The notes: generated by a model not told the origin, from the letters alone. A stretch of DNA of 64,000 nt from UBA2266 sp964406945 (GCA_964406945.1 CAYOTO010000001.1:62001-126000); one strand, 5' to 3'. Counted from the stretch's first letter, positions 43,125 through 52,801 are shown. Numbers and translations: made by a program.

Positions 43125-43456
43125 ATAAGCCTGCTCACCGGGCTGAACTGCTCTTGTCGTTTTTCCATTCCCATCCCTCGCCTTCGGTCAAGTCATCCTT
43201 TGCCGATATGCACTTTCCACAGGCAAAGATGCACTGCAAAATCCGCTGACAGGCGAAAATGCCTTTTTTTCCGTTGACAAGCGTGCGTAACTGCTTTAAC
43301 TTGCAGCGCCTATACTAGGAGTTCAGTACAGTGTGGGCAATCCACACCCAAACGCCGACAAATGACGTTTTCCGATATGCCGATAATGCTGAAGAGGCCT
43401 GAGTCGGATCACTTTGTAGGCAAAATTACCTATTTTCACACATGAAGGAGAAAGTT
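43125..43456. other. Intergenic region upstream of acs
   Basis: No gene. It contains CAGTGTGGGCA (43329-43339) and ATGCTGAAGAGGCC (43386-43399), both shared in order with the flagellin upstream region. GCCGATAA (43379-43386) is an exact sigma-28 -10 octamer but has no good -35 box (only CAAA at 43359-43362, one base off spacing). Confidence 0.4.
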
Positions 43457-45433
43457 ATGGGACAAGAAAAAGGAATTGACTCTCTAATGAGCGAAGGCAG
43501 GAAGTTTCCGCCACCGGCTTCTGTCCAGCAGAACGCTCACATCGATAGTGAACAGCAGTACGAGAAAATGTGGAAGCAGTCCATCGACGATCCGGACGGC
43601 TTCTGGCTTGAGCAGGCAAAATCCCTCACATGGTTCAAAGAACCCACAAAAAGCCTCGAATACACATGGGATACCAAGGCCCGCAAAATCGAGCACACCT
43701 GGTTCGCCGACGGCGAACTCAACGTTTCCTACAACTGCCTTGACCGCCATCTCGGAACGCCCGTCGCAAAGAAAACAGCACTGATCTGGCAGGGCGACGA
43801 AGATTCGCAGGTCAAGAAGTACACCTATGAAGAACTTCACAAGGAAGTCTGCAAGTTTGCCAACGTACTCAAGTCCAAAGGCATCAAGAAGGGTGATCGC
43901 GTGGCTATTTACATGCCGATGGTCGTCGAACTGCCCATCGCGATGCTCGCCTGTGCAAGAATAGGCGCCATCCACTCGATCATTTTCGGCGGCTTCAGCT
44001 CCGATGCCATCGAAGGCCGTATAAACGACTCGGACTGCAAGATGCTCATCACCTCGAACGTCTCGCTCCGCGGCGGGAAGCACATTCCGCTTAAGAAAAT
44101 AGCCGACGTGGCCCTCGAAAAAACCCCAACCATCGAGACCGTCATCGTAACCAAAGTCAGCGACGACCCCTGCGACATGAAGGAAGGCCGCGACGTCTGG
44201 TACCACGATGAAATGCAAAACGCCTCCGAAGAGTGCGAAGCCGAGCACATGAACGCCGAAGATCCGCTCTTCATCCTCTACACCTCCGGCTCCACCGGCA
44301 AGCCCAAGGGCGTTGTCCACACGACCGGCGGCTACCTCATGCACACCACCCTCACGCATAAGCTCATCTTCAACATTCACGACGACGACGTCTACTGGTG
44401 CACCGCCGACATAGGCTGGGTCACCGGACACAGCTACATCGTCTACGGCCCGCTCGCCAATGGTTCGACCTCGCTCATGTTCGAAGGCGTGCCCACCTAC
44501 CCGGATGCCGGTCGCTTCTGGCAGATATGCGACAAATTCGGCGTAACCGTCTTCTACACCGCTCCGACCGCGATCCGTGCTCTCATGCGGCATGGCGATG
44601 AGTGGCCGGCAAAGTACAAACTGGATTCCCTCCGCATCCTCGGAACCGTGGGCGAGCCCATCAACCCCGAGGCGTGGATGTGGTACTACGACAAGATCGG
44701 CCACGGCAACTGCCCCATCGTCGACACCTGGTGGCAGACAGAAACCGGTGGCTTCATGATCACTCACTTCCCGGGCGCACACGCGCTCAAGCCCGGTGCC
44801 GCCGGCCGCCCGTTCTTCGGCGTCCAGCCCGCCGTGCTCCGCGACGACGCCTCGGAAGTCGACAAGAACGAAGGCGGCAAGCTCTGCATCCGCAAGCCCT
44901 GGCCCGGCATGATGAGAACCATGTGGGGCGACCACGAGAGATTCATCGACACCTATTTCACCATGTTCGATGACATCTATTTCGCCGGCGACGGCTGCAG
45001 AATCGACGCCGACGGCGACTACTGGCTCCTCGGCCGTATTGACGACGTCGTCAACGTATCCGGTCACCGAATCGGAACCGCCGAAGTCGAATCGGCGCTC
45101 GTGAGCCATCCCAAAGTGGCCGAAGCCGCCGTCGTGCCGATGCCGCACGAAGTCAAGGGCCAGGCCCTCTACGCATTCGTCACTCCTCTCGGTGATATCG
45201 AGGAAAGCGAGGAACTCAAGAAGGAACTCGTTACGCACGTCCGCAAGGAGATCGGCCCGATCGCCACTCCCGAGGCCGTGCAGTTCGCACCATCTCTGCC
45301 GAAGACACGCTCCGGAAAGATCATGCGTCGCATCCTCAGAAAGATCGCCGAAAAGCAGACCGACAACCTCGGCGATATTACGACACTGGCCGATCCCAGC
45401 GTAGTCGAAGCCCTCATCAAGGGCCGCGGCTGA
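43457..45433 (+). CDS. acs: Acetyl-CoA synthetase (AMP-forming)
   Basis: Makes acetyl-CoA from acetate, ATP and CoA via acetyl-AMP (EC 6.2.1.1); 658 residues. Motifs: the P-loop YTSGSTGKPKGVVHT, the acetyl-binding/adenylate motif DTWWQTETGGFM, the hinge region WLLGRIDDVVNVSGHRIGTA, and the C-terminal PKTRSGKIMRR whose lysine is the site of regulatory acetylation in this family. The ATG at 43457 is chosen because GAAGGAG precedes it by six bases; an ATG at 43442 overlaps that site. A terminator separates it from the next gene. An AcuC-like deacetylase and a GNAT-domain protein nearby may control it. Confidence 0.96.
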   Translation: MGQEKGIDSLMSEGRKFPPPASVQQNAHIDSEQQYEKMWKQSIDDPDGFWLEQAKSLTWFKEPTKSLEYTWDTKARKIEHTWFADGELNVSYNCLDRHLGTPVAKKTALIWQGDEDSQVKKYTYEELHKEVCKFANVLKSKGIKKGDRVAIYMPMVVELPIAMLACARIGAIHSIIFGGFSSDAIEGRINDSDCKMLITSNVSLRGGKHIPLKKIADVALEKTPTIETVIVTKVSDDPCDMKEGRDVWYHDEMQNASEECEAEHMNAEDPLFILYTSGSTGKPKGVVHTTGGYLMHTTLTHKLIFNIHDDDVYWCTADIGWVTGHSYIVYGPLANGSTSLMFEGVPTYPDAGRFWQICDKFGVTVFYTAPTAIRALMRHGDEWPAKYKLDSLRILGTVGEPINPEAWMWYYDKIGHGNCPIVDTWWQTETGGFMITHFPGAHALKPGAAGRPFFGVQPAVLRDDASEVDKNEGGKLCIRKPWPGMMRTMWGDHERFIDTYFTMFDDIYFAGDGCRIDADGDYWLLGRIDDVVNVSGHRIGTAEVESALVSHPKVAEAAVVPMPHEVKGQALYAFVTPLGDIEESEELKKELVTHVRKEIGPIATPEAVQFAPSLPKTRSGKIMRRILRKIAEKQTDNLGDITTLADPSVVEALIKGRG

Positions 45434-45458
45434 GCCGCTCAATCCTGTAACCGGAAAG

Positions 45459-45494
45459 CCGGATGCACGATTTCTCGTGCATCCGGTGTTTTTT
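45459..45494 (+). terminator. Rho-independent terminator after acs
   Basis: CCGGATGCACGA (45459-45470), TTTC loop, TCGTGCATCCGG (45475-45486), a perfect 12-bp stem, then TGTTTTTT. The downstream transporter starts only 21 bases later, so some read-through or a separate promoter is needed. Confidence 0.93.
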
Positions 45495-45514
45495 CAATTG
45501 CGAAAGGAACGAAA

Positions 45515-46822
45515 ATGGCTCAGGAAAAAGTCATGAACCGATGGCTCGTGGTTGTCGGCGGCATACTCATCCAGTTGTGCCTCGGAGCGATCTACGCCTG
45601 GTCCGCTTTTACCAAGCAGCTTACCGGCGGCGATTACGGCTTCTCCAAATTGCAAACTCAGGTCATCTTTTCAGTTGGTTTGGCTACATTCGCAGTCGTA
45701 ATGGCTTTGATAGCAGGAAAATGGCAGAAAAAGGCCGGACCCAGAAAGGTCGCTATCACCGGCGGAATTGTACTTGGCCTCGGCTACATCATAGGCGGCC
45801 TGGCTCAGGCAAATTTCTGGGGCATGCTCTTCGGCATCGGCATCCTCGGCGGTGCCGGCATAGGACTCGCATACGTCTGCCCCATAGCCGCACTGGTCAA
45901 GTGGTTCCCGGATAAAAAGGGCCTGATCACCGGCCTTGCCGTGGCGGGCTTCGGATTCGGCGCCCTGATATGGGTCAAACTTACCGGCGGTTTCGAGTTC
46001 GGTCCCATCGACTTGACGCCGGGCTGGAACGGCCTGTTCGGCATGGGCTGGTCGGCAAGTCAGGTCTTCATACTCTACGGCATACTGTTCGCCGCTCTCG
46101 TCGGATTGGGCGCAATGGTGCTTGTAAATCCGCCCGAAGGCTGGACGCCGCCCGGATGGGTTCCGCCCAGTACTACCGACGCCAATTCCGGCGGAATCAA
46201 TTTCAATGTGAATGAAATGGTAAAGACGCCCCAGTACTGGACGCTGTTTATTACCTTCACCGTCGGGGCACTGGCAGGTCTGATGGTAATCGGCTGCATA
46301 AGACTCTTCGGTACAGAACAACTCCAGGCAGGCGGAATTGACCAGGCGGAAGCTGTCAGAATAACAGGTACCGCCATGGGCCTGTTCTATGCGCTTCTCA
46401 ACGGCCTGGGAAGAATTATATGGGGAACTATCTCCGAAAAGACCGGCCGTAAGAACGCTATAGTGCTGATGAGCGCCGCACAGGGCATTATGATGATATT
46501 GTTCTACTACATCGGCGGCAGCGAAATAGGGCTTTATCTGGCAGCCGGAATCATCGGCTTCAACTTCGGCGGAAACTTCGCTCTGTTCCCCGCCGCGACA
46601 GCCGACTACTTCGGAAACAAAACCGTGGGCGTCAACTACCCCTGGGTCTTTATGGCCTACGGCGTGGGCGGCATCATAGGCCCGTTCCTCGGGGGATACA
46701 TGGGCGACCAGCAGCTCTGGCTCTGGGCCTTTATCCCCGCGGGAATAGCCTGCCTCGCGGCCGCGGCACTCTCCATGACCCTTAAGCCCGTAGACACCAA
46801 ATACCACCCCGTCACCTCATAA
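45515..46822 (+). CDS. OFA-family MFS transporter (oxalate/formate or lactate-type carboxylate)
   Basis: A 435-residue major facilitator with twelve membrane segments. The N-terminal LVVVGGILIQLCLGAIYAWS and the motif KKAGPRKVAITGGIVLGLGY are typical of the oxalate:formate antiporter (OFA) family. Its members carry small mono- and dicarboxylates. Located between acetyl-CoA synthetase and other acetate enzymes, acetate or lactate is a plausible substrate; this is inferred. GAAAGGA precedes the ATG. A terminator follows. Confidence 0.85.
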   Translation: MAQEKVMNRWLVVVGGILIQLCLGAIYAWSAFTKQLTGGDYGFSKLQTQVIFSVGLATFAVVMALIAGKWQKKAGPRKVAITGGIVLGLGYIIGGLAQANFWGMLFGIGILGGAGIGLAYVCPIAALVKWFPDKKGLITGLAVAGFGFGALIWVKLTGGFEFGPIDLTPGWNGLFGMGWSASQVFILYGILFAALVGLGAMVLVNPPEGWTPPGWVPPSTTDANSGGINFNVNEMVKTPQYWTLFITFTVGALAGLMVIGCIRLFGTEQLQAGGIDQAEAVRITGTAMGLFYALLNGLGRIIWGTISEKTGRKNAIVLMSAAQGIMMILFYYIGGSEIGLYLAAGIIGFNFGGNFALFPAATADYFGNKTVGVNYPWVFMAYGVGGIIGPFLGGYMGDQQLWLWAFIPAGIACLAAAALSMTLKPVDTKYHPVTS

Positions 46823-46849
46823 CAGGTGAACAACAGTTCGGATACCAAA

Positions 46850-46890
46850 ACGGCCCGGAAGTCAATAGACAACCGGGCCGTCTTATTTAC
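46850..46890 (+). terminator. Rho-independent terminator after the MFS transporter
   Basis: ACGGCCCGG (46850-46858), a 14-base loop, CCGGGCCGT (46873-46881), then CTTATTT. Confidence 0.8.
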
Positions 46891-46894
46891 ATAG

Positions 46895-46913
46895 CCCCCG
46901 GTTCCACCGGGGG
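46895..46913. terminator. Hairpin between convergent transporter and acuC-like genes
   Basis: CCCCCGG (46895-46901), TTCCA loop, CCGGGGG (46907-46913). It may act with the preceding stem to end transcription from both sides. Confidence 0.5.
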
Positions 46914-46979
46914 TTGTCTTAGCAAACCAGTGTCCCCTCAATTATTAAACACCACCGCTCAATACTCCGTTTTTGCTCT

Positions 46980-48116
46980 CTATATCCCGTGCAGCGAAAA
47001 GATATAACTCTTCACCGTCTCTATAATTTCATCCACCGCGGGCTCCACAGTTTTTTTCTGCTCGCGTCGTACCGGCAGCACGCGGTCCCTCAGTCCCTCC
47101 TGCCAGTCCGTGCTCGCCAGCATCACCCCGCCCATGGCGTGGCTCATATCGACGCTCCTGTCGCTTCCGCATAGAACACTCCACGCCAGCGACCACGCCC
47201 GCACAGTATTCTCCACGTGATAACCGCCGCCGCCCGTCATTAGAATAGGCTTGCCGAATCCCATCACCTTGTAAAGAACGTCGGCATAAACATTATTAGT
47301 TAATTGCAGGTGCGCCAGCGGATCCCCGGCCAGCGCATCGGCTCCGAGTTCTAAAACGATCACATCGGCGTCATAGAAATGAATCAGCGGCGGCACAATC
47401 TCGTTGAACGCCTTCATATACGCTTCATCGTAAGTGCCCACCGGCAGCGGAACATTCACGCAATACCCCTTGCCCTCGCCTGTGCCGATCTCATCTGCAA
47501 AACCCGTCCCCGGAAACAGCAGCTTCGGGTTTTCATGCAGCGAAATCGTCATTACGTCCTTACGGTCGTAGAAAAACGCCGCCACACCGTCGCCGGCATG
47601 CACGTCCACATCCAGATAGAGCACCCGCTTGCCCGCATCCGCCAGCTTATCGCAGGCTAGCGCCACATCGTTGATATAGCAGAAACCGGCCGCCTTCTCG
47701 GGATGCGCGTGATGATAACCGCCGGAAGGATTGAACGCGTATTTGGCCTTTGCTTCCAGAATCAGCCCGGCCGCGGCAAGGCTCGCCCCCGTCGCAAGCG
47801 CCGCATACTCATACATGCCGTGAAAAACGGGGCAGTCCCCCGTCCCTATGCCCATATACAGCGCATCGATATCCCACTTTCCGTCCGACGCGGCCTTCAG
47901 AGCTTTGAGATACCTGGCCGTGTGAAATCTTTTCAGAGCTACCCGGTCGGCCGCAACCGGCACAACTTCCTCGCGTCCCTCGCTGCCCAGCAACCCGAAA
48001 CTCCGCACCGTAGCCCTGGTCTCCCTCGCTCGGGCCGTATTGAACGGATGCTCGGATGGGTATGAATACTCCTCCAGTTGCTCCGAATAAACAAAAACCG
48101 CTTTCTGACCAGCCAA
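46980..48116 (-). CDS. acuC: AcuC-like class I/II histone-deacetylase-family protein
   Basis: A 378-residue zinc deacetylase of the HDAC/AcuC family, which removes acetyl groups from lysine; in Bacillus AcuC reactivates acetyl-CoA synthetase. Seen motifs: NPSGGYHHAHPEKAAGFCY (active-site histidine pair), YLDVDVHAGDGV (zinc ligands), LELGADALAGDPLAHLQLT (third ligand), and the catalytic tyrosine region MTGGGGYHVENTVRAW. The start is TTG at 48116 with GGAGGG upstream. It is probably last in an operon with the CoA-transferase/GNAT and ADP-forming synthetase genes. Confidence 0.9.
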   Translation of the reverse strand: MAGQKAVFVYSEQLEEYSYPSEHPFNTARARETRATVRSFGLLGSEGREEVVPVAADRVALKRFHTARYLKALKAASDGKWDIDALYMGIGTGDCPVFHGMYEYAALATGASLAAAGLILEAKAKYAFNPSGGYHHAHPEKAAGFCYINDVALACDKLADAGKRVLYLDVDVHAGDGVAAFFYDRKDVMTISLHENPKLLFPGTGFADEIGTGEGKGYCVNVPLPVGTYDEAYMKAFNEIVPPLIHFYDADVIVLELGADALAGDPLAHLQLTNNVYADVLYKVMGFGKPILMTGGGGYHVENTVRAWSLAWSVLCGSDRSVDMSHAMGGVMLASTDWQEGLRDRVLPVRREQKKTVEPAVDEIIETVKSYIFSLHGI

Positions 48117-48239
48117 CTACCGGCCCTCCAGATCACAACAATCACAAAAAGACTTCGTCATATAAAACACCGTCCGGAACAGAGCGCCCCGGCAATTGCG
48201 GATCCACTCCGAGACCGACCGCTGCCGTTCTTCGCCTGC

Positions 48240-50099
48240 TCAGACCAGATCGTATGTAATGCTGTAAACTTCACCGTCGAATTCCGTGTTCACTTTGAAG
48301 CCGGAATTGTGGAAGATCGCCAGCATTGCCTTGTTGCTTGGCAGCACTTTAGCGCTGAACGTCTTAACGCCGCGATTCTTCGCCACCTGCGTCAGATAGT
48401 TCAGCATGAGTGTGCCCATACCCTTCTGCTGCCATTCATCCTGAACGATGAAGGCTACCTCGGCGGATTGCCGACGCTCATCGAGAAAGTACTGTGCTAT
48501 GCCGACAACCTGCTGTCCCGCGGGCTTGGGCACTACAGCCACTATAGCCAGATCACGCTGATAGTCGATATTTGTCAACTGCTGCACATCCCTGTGTGGA
48601 AACGCCATAGTATGCGTAAAATACCGTGTACGAACCGACTGCTCGCTCAGCGAATAAAGCATTTCCGCCAGTTCCGGCTCGTCGTTAGGCTTCACCGGCC
48701 GGAAAAATATCTCCGAACCGTCTCGCAGCGTCTCGTACTTCTCCAACTCGTCCGGATAGCGAACCTGCTCCCACGACAGTTCGATCTGGTCCTCGTAGAT
48801 ATACTTGCGCGATTTCGCCGCCTGTATGAGCTGCCTGCGAAACTTCGGATGGGCTATATTAATTAGATCCAACACCCGTTCCCGAATGCTCTTGCCGTGA
48901 AGATAAGCTATCCCGTACTCCGTTACGACATAATGCACGTCCCCTCGCGTCGTGACTACCCCGGCGCCTTCGGTCAGATGCGGAACGATCCTGCTTACCG
49001 TGCCGTTTTTGGCCGTGGACGGCATTGCTATTATCGCCTTACCCTCGCGACTTCTCGCAGCCCCGCGGATAAAATCAACCTGCCCGCCGATGCCGCTGTA
49101 GAACTTGTAACCCAGCGAATCGGCACAGACCTGACCCGTAAGATCGATTTCCAGACCGACGTTAATCGCCACGAGTTTCTCGTGCTGAGCAATCAGAAAC
49201 GGATCGTTCACGTACTCGGTCGGATAGAACTCGAATAACGGATTGTGGTTTATATAGTCGTACAGTTTCTCTGTGCCCATGCAGAATGTCGCCACGATCT
49301 TGCCGTTGTTCACCGTCTTCTTCTGACAGGTGATCGCCCCGCAGTCTATCAGCTTGATGATCCAGTCGCTGAACATCTCCGTATGAACGCCAAGGTCCTT
49401 CTTGTCGACCAGATAATCCGCCAGAACCTGAGGAATATCGCCGATCCCGCACTCGATCGTACTGCCGTCTTCGACCAGACTGGCGATATTGCTGCCGATC
49501 TTCTGCAGAATTTCGTCGCTCTCGGGGATCGGGATCTCGATTACCGGCTCGTCCTGCGGCACCAGCACGTCTATGTTGTTAACGTGCAGAAAGCTGTTGC
49601 CGTGTGTCCAGGGCATATTGCTGTTCACCTGGGCGATCACATATTTGGCGTTCGCGGCGGCGCTCTTGACGATGTCCACCGAAACTCCGAGACTGCAAAG
49701 CCCGTTTGTATCCGGCGGTGTAATGCTGATCAACGCCACGTCGATGGGCACTCGTCCCGACTCGAACTCTTCCGGAATCTCCGAAAGGAATATCGGCGTA
49801 TAATCGCCGAATCCCTCTTCTATCGAGCCGCGAACGTTGTCGGCCACGAAGAAGCTGTTCATCTTGAATTTGTCTCTGAACTCCTCCGTCGCATACGGCG
49901 CCTGGCCCATCGTCAGAAGCTGAATGATATGCACGTCGTACACGTTTCTCGAATGCGCCATCAGTGCATCCGTAAGATGCTGCGGCTGACCGCAGCCGGT
50001 CCCGATGAAGACATGATAGCCGGACTTGACCAGCTTCATCGCCGCTGCGGCCTTCTTTATCTTATGCGAGTACTTTTCTTGCCAATCAAAATTGCCCAT
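48240..50099 (-). CDS. Acetyl-CoA hydrolase/CoA-transferase fused to a GNAT acetyltransferase domain
   Basis: A 619-residue fusion. Residues about 5-430 match the acetyl-CoA hydrolase / 4-hydroxybutyrate CoA-transferase family: FIGTGCGQPQHL, DIPQVLADYL, the HTEMFSDW motif with E241 as likely catalytic glutamate, GGQVDFIRGAARSREGKAII and VVTTRGDVHYVVTEYG. Residues about 464-617 are a GNAT domain (FFRPVKPNDEPELAEMLYSL, VAFIVQDEWQQKGMGTLMLN with the acetyl-CoA loop QQKGMG). The first part moves CoA between acids. The second may acetylate proteins or sense acetyl-CoA. Between acuC and an ADP-forming synthetase. Confidence 0.9.
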   Translation of the reverse strand: MGNFDWQEKYSHKIKKAAAAMKLVKSGYHVFIGTGCGQPQHLTDALMAHSRNVYDVHIIQLLTMGQAPYATEEFRDKFKMNSFFVADNVRGSIEEGFGDYTPIFLSEIPEEFESGRVPIDVALISITPPDTNGLCSLGVSVDIVKSAAANAKYVIAQVNSNMPWTHGNSFLHVNNIDVLVPQDEPVIEIPIPESDEILQKIGSNIASLVEDGSTIECGIGDIPQVLADYLVDKKDLGVHTEMFSDWIIKLIDCGAITCQKKTVNNGKIVATFCMGTEKLYDYINHNPLFEFYPTEYVNDPFLIAQHEKLVAINVGLEIDLTGQVCADSLGYKFYSGIGGQVDFIRGAARSREGKAIIAMPSTAKNGTVSRIVPHLTEGAGVVTTRGDVHYVVTEYGIAYLHGKSIRERVLDLINIAHPKFRRQLIQAAKSRKYIYEDQIELSWEQVRYPDELEKYETLRDGSEIFFRPVKPNDEPELAEMLYSLSEQSVRTRYFTHTMAFPHRDVQQLTNIDYQRDLAIVAVVPKPAGQQVVGIAQYFLDERRQSAEVAFIVQDEWQQKGMGTLMLNYLTQVAKNRGVKTFSAKVLPSNKAMLAIFHNSGFKVNTEFDGEVYSITYDLV

Positions 50100-50255
50100 A
50101 ACTTACCCCAATACCCCACCCATGAAAACATCAACAACGCCGCACAAAAACGGCCTTTCAAACTCTCCCCAATCGAACCCCGTAAACCTTCAACGCCTGC
50201 CGCCAAATCCTTCCCAATGTCACTGGACTCCGGCGTCTGTGCTGCGAGGCCCTTC

Positions 50256-50284
50256 TAACTTTTTACTTTTTACTTCTAACTTGA
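50256..50284 (-). repeat. Heptameric tandem repeat at the 3' end of the ADP-forming synthetase gene
   Basis: Directly after the stop codon the minus strand reads AAGTTAG AAGTAAA AAGTAAA AAGTTAG: four imperfect 7-base units. Confidence 0.75.
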
Positions 50285-52387
50285 CTACGCTATTTCCACA
50301 CTTATCCGCGCATCGACCGCAATCGGAGTAACTCCCGCCGGGCCCACGACGTACGGATTAATATCCATCTCCTGAATCTGTGGAAATTCCGTCACCAACT
50401 GGCTGAGCCTCTGCAAGCCCTCGGCTATTTCATCAATGTCCACGCCTTCCTGCCCCCGCGCGCCCTGCAGCAATTTATAAGTCCGTGTGCTGACCAGCAT
50501 CTGCTTTGCCTCTTCGGCTGTAAGTGGAGCCAGATAAAACGAAACATCCTTCAGCACCTCCACCATGATCCCGCCCATACCGAACATCATCAGAGGCCCG
50601 AAGTGCGGATCCCGATGCATCCCGAGAATAACTTCGCGTCCGCTAGCCACCATCTCCTGAACCAGAACACCCATGATCTGGGCCTCCGGCATCTTTTTCG
50701 GCACCCGGTACATCATAAGATCGAACGCGTCCTTGACCTCTTGCTCGCTGTTGAGTCCGACCTTCACCCCGCCGACATCCGACTTATGCAGGATGTCCGG
50801 CGACCATATCTTCAACACGACCGGATACCCGAGCTGATTCGCAATACTCGCCGCCTGACCTGCCGTAGTCGCAATCGACCCCTTCGGCGTCACAAAACCG
50901 TACGCTTCCAGAATCTCCTTCGACTCGGTCTCACCGATCTCCCGCAGCCCCTGCCTCAGATGCCTGTCCACGATATTCTCGACCTTGCGGCGATTCACCG
51001 GGAACATTTTCACAACCCGCTTCGGCCGGGCCTTCCATCGAACATAATCGCTCATCACCTTGGCAGTCGCCACCGCACTCTCAGGACTGTCATACTGCGG
51101 AATTCCTCCGGCCTGCAGAAGCTTCACGCCGCCGATGACCTTCTCAGCCCCCAGAAAACACGCCAGCACCGGCTTCTTCGCCTTGCTCCTGCAAACTCTA
51201 ACCAGTGCCTCGGCCGTCTTCTCCGACTCCGTCATCGCCTGAGGCGTCAGCAGCACCAAAATCGAGTCTACGTTCGGGTCGTCCAGCACCAGATCTATAG
51301 CAAACTCGTACCGGTCCGCCAGCGCATCACCCAGAATGTCCACCGGATTATTGATGTTGGCCGCCGCCGGCAGTCCGCCGGCAAGCTTCTCTTTCGTCTC
51401 TTCGGTCAGTTCGGCAAACGTCAGCCCCTCCTGCTCGACCGCATCGGCCGCCATAATCCCCGGTCCGCCCGCATTCGTGATTACCGCAACGCTCGGTCCC
51501 TCCGGCAGCGGCTGAGTCGAAAATGCCTGGGCATAATCGAACTGGGCTTCGATCGACTTACAACGTATTATACCCGACCGCTCGAATGCCGATTCGTAAG
51601 CCACTTCCGCACCCGCCAGAGAACCCGTATGCGAAGAAGCCGCCGCTGCACCCGCCGCCGTACCGCCGCTCTTCATAAGCAGTATCGGCTTGTGGTGCGA
51701 AATCTTCTCCGCCTGGCGCACGAACTTGTTGCCGTCGGTAATACTCTCCAGATAGCCCGCGATAACCTTAGTCTCCACATCCTGGCCCAGGGCCTCGATT
51801 ATATCCAGTTCGTTCACATCCATCTTATTGCCGATGCTCGCCAGCTTACTGAATCCGATCCCGTTGGCGTTGGCCATATCCAGAATTGCCGCCAGCAGGG
51901 CCCCCGATTGCGACAAGTAGCCGATTCCGCCCGCCTTGGGCAGATCGCCGCCGAAACTCGCGTTAACCTTGCTCGTCGGGGCGATAACACCCAGACAGTT
52001 CGGCCCGATCACACGCACCCCTCCCTGCCTGCATATGCGTCTTATCTCTTCCTCCAGCTTGCGCCCTTCCTCACCGATTTCCTTGAACCCTGCCGTGATA
52101 ATAATCGCACTGCCGACTCCCGCCTCCACGCACTCACGCATAACGCCCGGCACAAACCGCGCCGGAACAATCACCAGCACCAGTTCCGGCGTCTCACCGG
52201 TGGACGCAATGTCCGGGTAACACTTGAGACCCTCGATCTCATCGGCCTTCGGATTGATTGGAAAAATCTTGCCTTCGTATCCGGCCTCGAGCATGTTGGC
52301 CAGAATCTCATATCCGACCTTGCCTTTTGTACGGCTGGCGCCGACTATCGCCACGGATTTAGGCTTGAAGAAGCTGTCCAGTCCCAT
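50285..52387 (-). CDS. Acyl-/acetyl-CoA synthetase (ADP-forming), fused alpha-beta
   Basis: A 700-residue protein of the acetate-CoA ligase (ADP-forming) family, which interconverts acetyl-CoA + ADP + Pi with acetate + ATP. The CoA-binding N-domain comes first (KSVAIVGASRTKGKVGYEIL), then the ligase domain with the phospho-histidine loop SSHTGSLAG (H253) and NAGGPGIMAADAVE. The C-terminal ATP-grasp domain (about 475-690) has GYPVVLKIWSPDILHKSDVG and GGIMVEVLKDVSFYLAPLT. Unlike Pat-type proteins there is no GNAT domain here. It is probably the first gene of the operon leading to the CoA-transferase and AcuC genes. Its role may be ATP gain in fermentation. Confidence 0.93.
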   Translation of the reverse strand: MGLDSFFKPKSVAIVGASRTKGKVGYEILANMLEAGYEGKIFPINPKADEIEGLKCYPDIASTGETPELVLVIVPARFVPGVMRECVEAGVGSAIIITAGFKEIGEEGRKLEEEIRRICRQGGVRVIGPNCLGVIAPTSKVNASFGGDLPKAGGIGYLSQSGALLAAILDMANANGIGFSKLASIGNKMDVNELDIIEALGQDVETKVIAGYLESITDGNKFVRQAEKISHHKPILLMKSGGTAAGAAAASSHTGSLAGAEVAYESAFERSGIIRCKSIEAQFDYAQAFSTQPLPEGPSVAVITNAGGPGIMAADAVEQEGLTFAELTEETKEKLAGGLPAAANINNPVDILGDALADRYEFAIDLVLDDPNVDSILVLLTPQAMTESEKTAEALVRVCRSKAKKPVLACFLGAEKVIGGVKLLQAGGIPQYDSPESAVATAKVMSDYVRWKARPKRVVKMFPVNRRKVENIVDRHLRQGLREIGETESKEILEAYGFVTPKGSIATTAGQAASIANQLGYPVVLKIWSPDILHKSDVGGVKVGLNSEQEVKDAFDLMMYRVPKKMPEAQIMGVLVQEMVASGREVILGMHRDPHFGPLMMFGMGGIMVEVLKDVSFYLAPLTAEEAKQMLVSTRTYKLLQGARGQEGVDIDEIAEGLQRLSQLVTEFPQIQEMDINPYVVGPAGVTPIAVDARISVEIA

Positions 52388-52801
52388 TTCGAAAATTGTC
52401 CTTTCTGAACCAATCAGGGGCTCTTAAAGGCAGGTTATACTACCCCCGTACACCCCCGATTGCAACGCTTTTCGCCCCTATTTCCCGCATTATCCAAAAA
52501 CTTAGCCTCTCTAAGACTCCCGACACACCAGAACATCGGCCACAAGACAAAACGGCGTTACTAAACCCAACAATTCACGCCCGGCCCGTTTCAATCCCTC
52601 GTTTTCCCGTAAATGGTTCTTCTGCGAGCCGTCCGCCCGACGTGTTTGCCTTTGCGGTGCATAGGCGATTACTTCGGCCCCGCAAAGTCTACTAAATCCA
52701 TCGCTATTCCGGGTTTTGCGAAATTGCTCTCTCGGTTGCGATTTACGTTGGGAATGTTAATATGAGCTTTCGAATTTCCTGGAACCGACGGCCCGAACCC
52801 G
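52388..52801. other. Divergent intergenic region, no gene
   Basis: Between the minus-strand synthetase and the plus-strand phosphoesterase-like gene. Short frames here show no protein-like pattern and I found no clear promoter or repeat. Confidence 0.4.

Noticed and set aside
43484..45442. A 652-codon minus-strand frame opposite acs
   Set aside because: Acs motifs are clear on the plus strand. The antisense product is a shadow typical of GC-rich codons.
50603..52408. A 601-codon plus-strand frame opposite the ADP-forming synthetase
   Set aside because: Arg/His-rich product with no known pattern, mirrors a well-recognised gene.
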